Source: WJMT01 sp964624145 | GTDB taxonomy: Bacteria; Acidobacteriota; Aminicenantia; Aminicenantales; Aminicenantaceae | Reading direction: 5' to 3' | DNA length: 64,000 bases | Assembly: GCA_964624145.1 (NCBI GenBank) | Contig: CAZUXT010000005.1 | Location: 65,390 to 129,389, forward strand | In this document: piece after piece, positions 35,006-43,478 of the stretch | Layout: every line of letters starts with the position of its first letter | Numbering within the stretch: position 1 is the first letter of the stretch | Translations under genes and position numbers: made by a program | Notes under the pieces: model-generated | Databases searched by the model: none | Told to the model about the DNA's origin: nothing | Seen by the model: only the letters and a program-made list of their open reading frames with translations

Positions 35006-36076
35006 TCACGAGTCATTCTTTGGAAAGACATAATCCCCTATGGTCTCCCCAAGAAAAAACAAAAAGAAAAACAAATAAACAGAAAGCAGTATGACAAAAA
35101 AGACAATGACGGCCAATGTGGAATTGGATATCAACTGAAAAACAGTTACTGAAGTGAGATATGAAGCAATCCACAGAGTGACAAACCACAAACCAGCAAT
35201 AAAAAGCACATCAAATACACGGGACTTAATCCAGGCTGAAATCTTTATGGAGGGCTTTTTAAATAATTTTAAAGGCTCTTTTTTGTCCCGGAGTTCCTCT
35301 CCCTCATAAAAAGGAAGGTCTTCCTGTTCATCCGTATCAACAGGTTCCTGTTCCTCTTCAGGTTCCTCGGATGCGGTCACTTCCTCTTCCATAATCTCCT
35401 CGTCTTCTTCCTCCTCTGCCTCTAATTCCTCAAAAGAATCCTGTGCGAACTCTTGTTCCTCTTCCCCGGTTTTCTCCTTTTCATCTTCATCCTTTATGGT
35501 CTCTGCCCAGGGAGGGATCTCCCCCTCTACTTCCTCTATTTTGCCTTTGATCTGCTGCCTTTCTTTTTTTAAGGAATCAAGAAATGTCTCAATTTCTTCT
35601 TTTTCTTTCTCTGAAGAATCCAGTGCTTTCTGCAGGTCCTCAGTCTTTAAAACAGGCTCCCCGCTTTTTTTATCCTCAGTCAATTCTTCTTCAGGAAGCC
35701 CTTTTGTTTCTTTTATGGAGTTCTCCTCCTCGCCTTTTTCTCCTTCAAGTTTCTCTTCCTCATCCAAATCCTCTATGTCTTCCTCATCATCCATGAGGTC
35801 CTCTTCATCCTCCAGATCTTCACTTTCATCTTCTCCTCTGTCTTCTTCCTCTTCCTCTTCGTCGTCAATGTCTATATCTTCTTCTTCTATATCCCCTTCG
35901 TCTTCAATGTCTGTCTCTATTTTCTTTTCTTCTTCGTCTTCAATTATTTTTTCGCCGGGAATTTCCTCTTCTATTTCTTCATCTTCAGGAAACAGAAGCC
36001 TTGTTCCACAGTTGGAACAGTACTCACCGTCTTCTTCTACTATTGCTTTACAGTAAGGACACCTTCGGATAGCCAT
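35006..36076 (-). CDS. zinc-ribbon protein with long acidic linker and RDD-like membrane domain
   Basis: 356 residues in three parts. An N-terminal zinc ribbon, RRCPYCKAIVEEDGEYCSNCG (two CxxC pairs); a ~230-residue region dominated by Glu and Asp (for example DIDDEEEEEEDRGEDESEDL); then a membrane part with three hydrophobic helices from SRVFDVLFIAGLWFVTLW to LGETIGDYVF, similar to an RDD domain that stops right after the usual Thr-x-Gly. RBS AAGGAG is good. Function is unknown; the acidic linker may be disordered and cytoplasmic. Confidence 0.7.
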   Translation of the reverse strand: MAIRRCPYCKAIVEEDGEYCSNCGTRLLFPEDEEIEEEIPGEKIIEDEEEKKIETDIEDEGDIEEEDIDIDDEEEEEEDRGEDESEDLEDEEDLMDDEEDIEDLDEEEKLEGEKGEEENSIKETKGLPEEELTEDKKSGEPVLKTEDLQKALDSSEKEKEEIETFLDSLKKERQQIKGKIEEVEGEIPPWAETIKDEDEKEKTGEEEQEFAQDSFEELEAEEEEDEEIMEEEVTASEEPEEEQEPVDTDEQEDLPFYEGEELRDKKEPLKLFKKPSIKISAWIKSRVFDVLFIAGLWFVTLWIASYLTSVTVFQLISNSTLAVIVFFVILLSVYLFFFLFFLGETIGDYVFPKNDS

Positions 36077-36141
36077 TTTTCTCCTTATTTATAAATCGAA
36101 AAAAATTTATTGTCAATCAAAGTATCAAATTGACAATCCTT

Positions 36142-36738
36142 TCATTTTCCTTTCCTGAAAAATTTAAAAGGCCCGCGTAACTTATAGGTCCTTTGGACTC
36201 TTCCAAACGGGAATCCTCCCTTACTGACCAACCGGACATCTTCGAGAGTGTAAAATGCCTTGGGATTAAACTCTCTCAAAATGCTGATGACTTCACTATA
36301 ATCACACCTTCGGATGACCATAAAAATAATGCTGACATCTCCCTGTTTTCCCTGCGCCAGAACTTTTGTCACAGGATAACCTCTGGCTCTTAAGTTCTCT
36401 ATCAATTGAGTTGCATCTATTCGTGTGATGATCCGCAGAACAGCATTGCCGACAGCCAGTTTCTCTTCAATACAGATCCCAATATAGGTCCCGGATGCAA
36501 ATCCCAATCCATAGGCCAGATATCCCACAACGTTATTTAAATTGGCTATGATGGTGTTTATGGCTAACAGCCATACAATGACTTCAAAAAAACCAATAAC
36601 CGGTGCAAGATACTTGAGCCTCCTGGACACAAAAACAATACGGATAGTGCCGAGAGTGACGTCAAATATCCTTGATGAAAATATCAGAACAGGAAGTATG
36701 ACCCATTTGAACAGCTCCGTGCTAACGAATGAATCCAT
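36142..36738 (-). CDS. UPF0316 family membrane protein (DUF5698/DUF2179)
   Basis: 198 residues. N-terminal membrane part with IFSSRIFDVTLGTIRIVFVSRR and a glycine-rich helix, followed by the DUF2179 soluble domain (GNAVLRIITRIDATQLIENLRARGYPVTKV, then VSIIFMVIRR). This two-part layout defines UPF0316. Function unknown. It is upstream of the zinc-ribbon/RDD gene on the same strand. Confidence 0.88.
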   Translation of the reverse strand: MDSFVSTELFKWVILPVLIFSSRIFDVTLGTIRIVFVSRRLKYLAPVIGFFEVIVWLLAINTIIANLNNVVGYLAYGLGFASGTYIGICIEEKLAVGNAVLRIITRIDATQLIENLRARGYPVTKVLAQGKQGDVSIIFMVIRRCDYSEVISILREFNPKAFYTLEDVRLVSKGGFPFGRVQRTYKLRGPFKFFRKGK

Positions 36739-36743
36739 AGTGG

Positions 36744-36772
36744 TTGATTATTTCCGCTCCTCAGTATATGAT
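36744..36772 (+). promoter_or_regulatory. corA promoter
   Basis: TTGATT (36744-36749), 17-nt spacer, TATGAT (36767-36772). The leader to ATG 36870 would be about 90 nt, AT-rich, without a recognisable Mg2+ riboswitch. Confidence 0.5.
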
Positions 36773-36869
36773 TTTTAATAAGGTTTGTATTATTATAAAT
36801 CATCTGGTAATAAAATTAAATCACATAAATCAATTAATGAATCAATATTGTTTATAAAAGGAGGGTCCC

Positions 36870-37943
36870 ATGAAAAAACCATTTATTCCCATAAAAAGAT
36901 TCAAAAATAAAATCGGCCTTCCTCCCGGAACCCCTGTTTACATGGGAGACAGGGAAAAAGAAAAAATAAAGATTACGATAATTGATTATGATGAAGAGCA
37001 TTTCACAAAAAAAGAAATCAGCCGTATTGAGGAATGCTGTTCTTTCAAAAGCAAGCCCACAGTCACATGGATCAATATCGACGGAATTCACGAAGCTGAA
37101 ATCATAAAAAAACTGGGAAAGGACTTTGATCTTCACCCCTTGACCATGGAAGATATTATGAGTCCGAAACAGCGTCCCAAAGTGGAAAAATTCGATCATT
37201 ATCTTTTCATTGTTTTAAAAATGCTATCTTATGACGACAAAGAGGAAAAGGTAGCGGAAGAGCAGGTCAGTATGATACTGGGTGAAAATTACGTTCTCTC
37301 TTTTCAGGAAAGAGAGGGAGATATATTCAATCCTGTAAGGGACAGAATCAGCAGCGGGCAAGGCCGCATCCGTAAAAGCGGCCCGGATTACCTTGCTTAC
37401 TCCATCACAGATGTTATCGTCGACCATTATTTTCTCATCCTGGAAAAACTGGGAGACAAAGTGGAACAGCTCGAAGACTCCCTTGGCGGAGATACGGATG
37501 AAAAGATGCTGGCCAGAATTCATGACCTTAAAAGAGAAATGATACTTCTCCGTAAATCAGTTTGGCCTTTAAGAGAGATGATCAACAGTTTGGAAAGGCT
37601 GGAAACTCCTTTTATTCAAAAAGAAACAACGCGTTTTTTCCGGGATGTCTACGACCATACCATTCATGTGATCGATACCATAGAAACATACCGGGACATG
37701 ATTTTCAGTATGCACGACACATATCTCTCCACCATCAGCAACCGGATGAATGAGGTCATGAAAGTGCTCACCATTATCGCGACCATATTCATTCCATTGA
37801 CTTTTATCGCCGGAATTTACGGTATGAACTTTGAATTCATGCCGGAGCTTAAATGGCCTTTTGGCTATTTTGCAGTCCTGGGAATTATGGTCCTGGTTGC
37901 TTTAATCATGGTTTCTTTTTTTAAAAGGAAGAAATGGCTTTAA
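36870..37943 (+). CDS. corA: magnesium/cobalt transporter CorA
   Basis: 357 residues, cytoplasmic funnel domain (1-295) then two C-terminal membrane helices. The selectivity loop motif is IYGMNFEFMPEL (Gly-Met-Asn). AAAGGAGGG precedes the ATG. CorA forms a pentameric divalent-cation channel. Downstream lies an S10 peptidase gene, 33 bases after the stop. Confidence 0.95.
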   Translation: MKKPFIPIKRFKNKIGLPPGTPVYMGDREKEKIKITIIDYDEEHFTKKEISRIEECCSFKSKPTVTWINIDGIHEAEIIKKLGKDFDLHPLTMEDIMSPKQRPKVEKFDHYLFIVLKMLSYDDKEEKVAEEQVSMILGENYVLSFQEREGDIFNPVRDRISSGQGRIRKSGPDYLAYSITDVIVDHYFLILEKLGDKVEQLEDSLGGDTDEKMLARIHDLKREMILLRKSVWPLREMINSLERLETPFIQKETTRFFRDVYDHTIHVIDTIETYRDMIFSMHDTYLSTISNRMNEVMKVLTIIATIFIPLTFIAGIYGMNFEFMPELKWPFGYFAVLGIMVLVALIMVSFFKRKKWL

Positions 37944-37976
37944 AGCCGGAGAAAATTTTGTTTTTTGGAGGACACA

Positions 37977-39527
37977 TTGTTTAAAAAATTTCCCGTCTTG
38001 ATTTTTATTTTTTGTCTTATTTCCACGGTTTTTCTCTATTCCCAATCCGGGGAACCTGAAAGCACAGGCAAAATTGATCCCCTAAACCAGAACCTTTCAG
38101 TGACCGAACACACCTTAAATCTGAACGGAGAAACCATTGGTTACACAGCCACCGCAGGAAAACTTCCGCTTAAAGATGAAAAGGAAAAATCCAAAGCCCA
38201 TATTTTTTTCATAGCCTACACAAAAAACAGCGTCAAAGACAGGTCTTCAAGACCCGTTACTTTCGCTTTTAACGGAGGACCCGGTTCCTCGTCAGTCTGG
38301 CTCCATATGGGAGCCTTGGGACCTAAGAAAGTACTTCTGGATGAGGAAGGACTGAATCCGGCTTATCCATTCAAGCTCATCGACAATCCCTACTCCATTC
38401 TGGATATCACTGACCTTGTGTTTATCGATCCGGTATCCACGGGATTCAGCCGGGCTGTATCAGGAGAGAATCCTAAGCAGTTCCACGGCTATGAGAATGA
38501 TATCGAATCTGTGGGTGAATTCATCCGGCTGTATATCACCACGTTCGGCCGCTGGTCCTCCCCCAAATTCATACTCGGAGAAAGCTACGGGACCATCCGG
38601 GCCTCAGGGCTAGCAGGTTTTCTTCAAGGCCGAAGCCTGGGCATGCACATCGACGGAGTCATTCTCGTATCAGCCGTGCTCAATTCCCTGGTTAAAGACT
38701 TCTCCACAGGAAATGATCTTCCCTATATCTTTATCTTCCCGAGTTATACAGCTGCCGCCTGGTACCATAAAAAGCTTCCTGAAGAACTTCTCCAAAAAAA
38801 ACTGGAAGATGTTTTGGCTGAATCTGAAAAATTTGCTCTTGGGGACTATGCTCTGGCTCTTTTAAAAGGAAATAGAATTCCCGAAGAGAGAAAATCTGAA
38901 ATCATTCAAAATGTAGCCAAATACACAGGCCTGTCTCCGGATTACGTAGAACAATCAAATCTGAGGATCAACCTATTCCGCTTTCTCAAAGAACTCTTAC
39001 GGGAAAATCATTTGACCATAGGCCGGCTGGACAGCCGCTTTACCGGAATGGATGAGGATGCCGCCGGAGAGTACTATGAATACGATCCATCGAGCACGGC
39101 TCCCACAGGAGCTTTTTCAAATCTGTTCAATCATTATATTCGAACCGAATTGAACTATCCGGACACCAGCGCTTACAACATTTCCGGTCAAGTCTGGCCG
39201 TGGAACTTTGGAGATGAGAACACCAGAACCCAATTTTCGAATTCAGCGGAAATCCTCCGCCAGGCAATGAGCCAGAACTCATTTCTGAAAATCTTTATTG
39301 CCAATGGATATTACGACTTTGCCACCCCCTATTTTGCCACAGAATATGCGGTGTCCCATTTAGGTCTTAATTCCGAATTCAAAGACAGGATCTTCATGAA
39401 GTACTATGAAGCCGGCCACATGATGTATATCCGGGAAGCCTCACATCAAAAACTCAAACAGGACCTTGTGGAATTCTTCCAAAAAGCCACATCATTCATA
39501 CCTGAGACAATCGACCGGATTGGTTAG
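37977..39527 (+). CDS. S10-family serine carboxypeptidase
   Basis: 516 residues with a signal peptide (FKKFPVLIFIFCLISTVFLYS). Oxyanion region FNGGPGSSS, catalytic serine in GESYGTIRAS, Asp in NGYYDFATPY and His in YEAGHMMYI are all visible. It removes C-terminal amino acids in the periplasm. Start set at TTG 37977, six bases after GGAGG; the TTG at 37965 precedes that site. The last 36 bp overlap the opposite-strand permease gene. Confidence 0.9.
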   Translation: MFKKFPVLIFIFCLISTVFLYSQSGEPESTGKIDPLNQNLSVTEHTLNLNGETIGYTATAGKLPLKDEKEKSKAHIFFIAYTKNSVKDRSSRPVTFAFNGGPGSSSVWLHMGALGPKKVLLDEEGLNPAYPFKLIDNPYSILDITDLVFIDPVSTGFSRAVSGENPKQFHGYENDIESVGEFIRLYITTFGRWSSPKFILGESYGTIRASGLAGFLQGRSLGMHIDGVILVSAVLNSLVKDFSTGNDLPYIFIFPSYTAAAWYHKKLPEELLQKKLEDVLAESEKFALGDYALALLKGNRIPEERKSEIIQNVAKYTGLSPDYVEQSNLRINLFRFLKELLRENHLTIGRLDSRFTGMDEDAAGEYYEYDPSSTAPTGAFSNLFNHYIRTELNYPDTSAYNISGQVWPWNFGDENTRTQFSNSAEILRQAMSQNSFLKIFIANGYYDFATPYFATEYAVSHLGLNSEFKDRIFMKYYEAGHMMYIREASHQKLKQDLVEFFQKATSFIPETIDRIG

Positions 39528-41909
39528 AGCGGCCTTGACAGACTGATAACTCACTGTAAACAAAGCAATGATCAAAGCTAAAAGCGCTGATAAAACAAAT
39601 GACCACAAACCAATATTGGTTTGATAGGCAAAGTTCTGCAGCCATTTCTTCATCACAAAATAAGCGATGGGCCATGCGATGACATTTGCGACAATCACCC
39701 ACCTGGAAAATTCTTTACCCAGCAGCCACAGAATATTGACAGCAGACGCTCCCAAAACTTTCCTCACTCCGATCTCTTTTGTGCGTTCCTCAGCTGTGAA
39801 GGCAGCCAGACCAAAAAGACCCAGGCAGGCCACAAAAATGGAGAGTACAGCGAATATTAAAAAGAGTCTCCGCATCCTTTCTTCGCTTTTATAAAGAAGA
39901 TCGATTCTGTTGTCTAAAAATCTGTATTCAAACTGGTCTTCCGGAAAAACCTCTCCCCATTTTTGTTGAATAAAATTGATCGTTCCGCTGATATTTCCCG
40001 GCATGACCCTGGCTGAGATGATATCGAAATCGTCCGTGTCAAGTTCCAGCAAGCATGGATCGATGACCCGGTGCAGGGATTTGAAATGAAAATTTTCCAC
40101 TACACCGACAATGGTTAATTCCTTGAATTTGTCCACATCCGTAAATCTCAGTAATTTTTTCCCTACAGCTTCTTCAGGCATGTATCCTATTTCTCTGGCA
40201 GCCGCTTGATTGAGCATAATGGCCCCGTCAATATCCGTACTGAATTCTTTGGAAAATGAACGGCCGTGGGTCACATTGAATCCATAAGTATCCACAAATT
40301 CATAATCAACGTCCATAAAAATCAAGGGAAAGATCTCATCTGTATCAGGCCTTTTATATGTGGTGTCAGAAAACATGGCGCTTCCGGGAATATTGGATGA
40401 AACAGCCACTGATTTTATTCGCGGATCAGCTGTCAGAGTGTTGCGAAAAACCTCGATATTCTGGTGAATCGCTTTGCTCTCCGCAGAAAAAAGAACCATG
40501 TTCTCTTTATCAAACCCCAGGGATTTTTTCTGGATGAAATTCATTTGTTTGTAAATGATAAGTGTGCCGATGATCAAAGTAATGGAAATAACAAATTGAA
40601 TGAGAACCATACTCCTTCGAAAGACAGATCTGCCGGTTCCGGATTGGGTCCCTCCTTTCAGCACTATGGAAGGATCAAACCAGGTCAAATAAAAAGACGG
40701 ATACAGGCCGGCCAGCAATCCTGCGGCCAGAGTGATTCCGATCAGAATGAATAAGTTTCCCGCATGAAAAAGCGTGCCCATGGATAGGAGTTTGCCCGAA
40801 ATCAGGTTAAATACGGGAATGAACAATCGAATCAGCACAACAGCTAAGAGCAATGCGAGAAAGGCAAAGAGAACAGATTCACCCAAAAACTGCCCCTGGA
40901 GCTGTCTTTTGTTTGCTCCGACAGTCTTACGAACCCCAACTTCCTTAGCTCTCTTGTTGGCCCGCGCTGTGGAAAGATTCATGAAATTGATGCAGGCAAT
41001 GATCAGAATCAGAACAGCAATAAATGAAAAAATATAAACAGACGACAAACTGCCCTGTGGTTCAATCTCAAATTCCAGGGCCGGGTGAAGATGGATATCG
41101 AGAAGAGGGATCAATTTCAGCTGAAACACATCATTGATATCTGTTTCAGGGCCAATGACTTTGGCAAAATCCGCTGCCATATATTTGGTAAAAAGACTTG
41201 AGAATTTACTCTCCATATCATTGATATCCGTGCCCTCTCGAACAAGCACATACGTATAAAGAAAATTACTGAACCAGGTGCTCATCTGCTCCGGAGGATA
41301 GGAAGAAAGGGATGCCAGAACATCAAACCGGACATGAGAATTTCTGGGAACTTCTTTGAGTATGCCGGTGACCTGAAAATCAACCAGCGTCCCTCTCCAG
41401 TCCACTGTTATTGATTTCCCCACAGCGTCTTCTGTCCCTAAATACTTCAGGGCATTCGCACGCGTAAGGACCATGGACTTCGGCCGGGTAAGGGCAGTTT
41501 CGGGATCACCCTCCTCCAGTTGAAAATCGAAAACGTCGAATATGGAATTGTCAGCAACGATCAGCTGCTGCTTGAAAAAAATATTTCGGTGACTCTTGAT
41601 GGATAGCTCATTTCTGTGCAGGCGGACATAATTTTCTATTTCAGGATAATCACTGACCAGAGCCGGACCATAAGTCCCGCCCGTAACCGGGTCCTGTCCA
41701 TGCATGTCTCTGAAATCGAATTTACGCTCAACGCGGTAAATCCGTTCGGCATTTGTGTGGAACCTGTCATAACTCAACTCATCTTGAACCCAAAGCCAGA
41801 TCATAAGGCAGGAAGCCAGACCAATGGCCAAGCCTATCAGATTGATTAAAGAATACAACCTGTTGCGAAACAGGTTCCGCATGGCTGTCTTAAAATAATT
41901 CTTAAACAC
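39492..41909 (-). CDS. ABC transporter permease, FtsX/MacB-type with two PCD domains
   Basis: 805 residues. First membrane helix after FKNYFKTAMRNLFRNRLYSLINLIG, then a periplasmic MacB_PCD region, a three-helix FtsX block around ARANKRAKEVGVRKTVGANKR, a second periplasmic part and a final FtsX block around RTKEIGVRKVLGAS. GTG start with GGAGGGG. No ATPase gene is adjacent. Such proteins usually export peptides or signal to the envelope with a LolD-type ATPase encoded elsewhere. Confidence 0.9.
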   Translation of the reverse strand: MFKNYFKTAMRNLFRNRLYSLINLIGLAIGLASCLMIWLWVQDELSYDRFHTNAERIYRVERKFDFRDMHGQDPVTGGTYGPALVSDYPEIENYVRLHRNELSIKSHRNIFFKQQLIVADNSIFDVFDFQLEEGDPETALTRPKSMVLTRANALKYLGTEDAVGKSITVDWRGTLVDFQVTGILKEVPRNSHVRFDVLASLSSYPPEQMSTWFSNFLYTYVLVREGTDINDMESKFSSLFTKYMAADFAKVIGPETDINDVFQLKLIPLLDIHLHPALEFEIEPQGSLSSVYIFSFIAVLILIIACINFMNLSTARANKRAKEVGVRKTVGANKRQLQGQFLGESVLFAFLALLLAVVLIRLFIPVFNLISGKLLSMGTLFHAGNLFILIGITLAAGLLAGLYPSFYLTWFDPSIVLKGGTQSGTGRSVFRRSMVLIQFVISITLIIGTLIIYKQMNFIQKKSLGFDKENMVLFSAESKAIHQNIEVFRNTLTADPRIKSVAVSSNIPGSAMFSDTTYKRPDTDEIFPLIFMDVDYEFVDTYGFNVTHGRSFSKEFSTDIDGAIMLNQAAAREIGYMPEEAVGKKLLRFTDVDKFKELTIVGVVENFHFKSLHRVIDPCLLELDTDDFDIISARVMPGNISGTINFIQQKWGEVFPEDQFEYRFLDNRIDLLYKSEERMRRLFLIFAVLSIFVACLGLFGLAAFTAEERTKEIGVRKVLGASAVNILWLLGKEFSRWVIVANVIAWPIAYFVMKKWLQNFAYQTNIGLWSFVLSALLALIIALFTVSYQSVKAALTNPVDCLRYE

Positions 41910-42001
41910 TTTCCCCTCCAGAAAATATTTGATTCACTGTTTACTACGAAAAAAAGAAGAGAATAGTTCGCCTTAAATTTTTGCCAGAAGACCTCAGGAA
42001 A

Positions 42002-43189
42002 CTAAAAAAGCATCAGAAAGAAAGCGGCAAAGGAAAAGCCGGCCCCTGCAAAAAAAGCCCCTTCTATTCCCCACACAGCAAAAATCATTCCCATCAAAAC
42101 AGGGCCCAGAGTCTGCCCCAGGCGCAGGACCATGCCGTTTACGGACATAAACGCAGCCCTGTATTCCATAGGGGCCAGCTCTGCCAGGAGCGTTTGAATA
42201 CTGGGAATATTCATGCCGTGGGCTATGCCAAAGATGACAGTGGGGATGAGCAGCAGCCAGAGGTTGGGGACAAAAGGATAAATGACCAAAGCCAAACCGT
42301 AGAGAATATAAGCCACGCCGATAAGCGTCTTTTTGGAATAAGTTTTGGCTAATTTTCCCAGCTGTGAAGAGATAACGGCCGTGGTAAGTGACATAGCGGA
42401 CATAATGAGTCCGATGATCAAGGGAGAGGCATTGAATGAATGGCCCATTAAAATGGGGATATAAGTCAAATACGAGCCATAAAGAATGATGAAAGTAGCT
42501 GAACTCGCAATCAAAAGCACAACTACCTGGCGTTTTCTAATGCTTTTCCACGCATTTCTCAAATATTTCTTAAGGTCCTGGCTGTTTCTCGGTTCGGGAT
42601 TTTTCAATGAGAACAAAACCAAAATTCCCAGAGGGACCGCAACAAGCGGCAGAAGGAAGGGATAATGCCATCCCATCACAGCCAGCACACCACCGACGGC
42701 CGGATAAACCGCTGTACCCACGCTGAGTACACTGGCATTATATCCCATGGCTTCGGTGCGCTCATTGTCTGAGTAAAGGTCACCTATAATGGTCACATTG
42801 AGCGAGCCCAGGGAAGCCGCGCCTACTCCCTGGAAAAAACGCAGTACCAGGAGAAGACTAAAATCATGGGCCAGGGCACACGCTCCCCCGGCTACACCAA
42901 ACAGCATCATGGAAGGAATGAGTATCCTTTTTCTTCCAAACCGGTCAGCCAGGGCTCCCATGACAGGAGTTAAGAAAATCCCGGGAAGGGTAAACACGGT
43001 GATGAGCAGCCCGATAGACTGAGTTGATATGTTCAGGTCCTTTATGATCACGGGAAAAGCCGGAGTGATGCTGGAGACGCCCAGAACCGCCATTAAAGTG
43101 ACACCAAATATGACCTGAAGATTCGCATCCAGATAGATCGGTCTTTGCTTTTTGATTTCTTTTGGCTTGGGCTTTTCTCTCGATATCAT
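42002..43189 (-). CDS. MFS transporter
   Basis: 395 residues, about 12 predicted helices. Motif A is present as GALADRFGRKRILIP between helices 2 and 3. The substrate is unknown; similar proteins are drug or metabolite efflux pumps. It is transcribed toward the permease gene with a 92-bp gap and diverges from the trp leader promoter. Confidence 0.9.
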   Translation of the reverse strand: MISREKPKPKEIKKQRPIYLDANLQVIFGVTLMAVLGVSSITPAFPVIIKDLNISTQSIGLLITVFTLPGIFLTPVMGALADRFGRKRILIPSMMLFGVAGGACALAHDFSLLLVLRFFQGVGAASLGSLNVTIIGDLYSDNERTEAMGYNASVLSVGTAVYPAVGGVLAVMGWHYPFLLPLVAVPLGILVLFSLKNPEPRNSQDLKKYLRNAWKSIRKRQVVVLLIASSATFIILYGSYLTYIPILMGHSFNASPLIIGLIMSAMSLTTAVISSQLGKLAKTYSKKTLIGVAYILYGLALVIYPFVPNLWLLLIPTVIFGIAHGMNIPSIQTLLAELAPMEYRAAFMSVNGMVLRLGQTLGPVLMGMIFAVWGIEGAFFAGAGFSFAAFFLMLF

Positions 43190-43275
43190 CGGATTTCAGC
43201 TCTCTGAGCGGCTCAATCAACGATAATACCGGGAAAACACACATCCCGTCAACGGGAAATGCTTTCTTTTTTCTG

Positions 43276-43304
43276 TTGACAGGACTCCCTTTGCTCTCTA
43301 TAAT
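43276..43304 (+). promoter_or_regulatory. consensus sigma70 promoter upstream of trp leader
   Basis: TTGACA (43276-43281), exactly 17 nt, TATAAT (43299-43304): both boxes perfect. Transcription should start near 43311, one or two bases before the leader ORF start codon at 43313. Confidence 0.9.
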
Positions 43305-43312
43305 CTTTTTCT

Positions 43313-43393
43313 ATGATTAAAAGAGAGACTGAAAAACCTAAAAATTTTTATAGTTTCTCTGTTCTTTTCTGGTGGGCGGGCCCTTCCGCCTAA
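43313..43393 (+). CDS. Trp-rich leader peptide (candidate attenuator)
   Basis: A 26-codon ORF with ATG 43313 and TAA 43391-43393. Codons 20-21 are tandem TGG TGG (Trp-Trp), following FSVLF and followed by AGPSA. It sits between a perfect promoter and trpB2, the layout of a tryptophan-sensing leader peptide. Because the promoter's -10 box ends only eight bases before the ATG, the leader would be translated without a Shine-Dalgarno sequence. Not a protein-coding gene in the usual sense; its role is regulation. Confidence 0.8.
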   Translation: MIKRETEKPKNFYSFSVLFWWAGPSA

Positions 43394-43459
43394 AAACGAC
43401 ACCACCAAACCACCCTGTTTTTCCAATTTAATTTGACTTTATTGAATCCTTTGATTCAA
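43371..43459 (+). promoter_or_regulatory. leader RNA hairpins of the candidate trp attenuator
   Basis: GGTGG over the Trp codons (43371-43375) can pair with CCACC at 43402-43406 or 43410-43414; the second is followed by CTG and TTTTT (43418-43422), a possible intrinsic terminator. A local hairpin GGCGG/CCGCC (43375-43390) overlaps the same G-rich strand. Further down is a perfect hairpin TTGAATC-CTTT-GATTCAA (43442-43459). A ribosome stalled at the Trp codons would mask GGTGG. The folding is by eye only. Confidence 0.5.
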
Positions 43460-43478
43460 AACCATTTAAAGGAGATTT

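Noticed and set aside
35496..36056. Ser-rich 186-codon frame opposite the acidic-linker gene
   Set aside because: The poly-Ser pattern is the complement of Glu/Asp codons on the real strand.
43311..43478. T-box or Mg/flavin-type riboswitch in the trpB2 leader
   Set aside because: The conserved T-box sequence is absent and the Trp-Trp ORF gives a simpler explanation.
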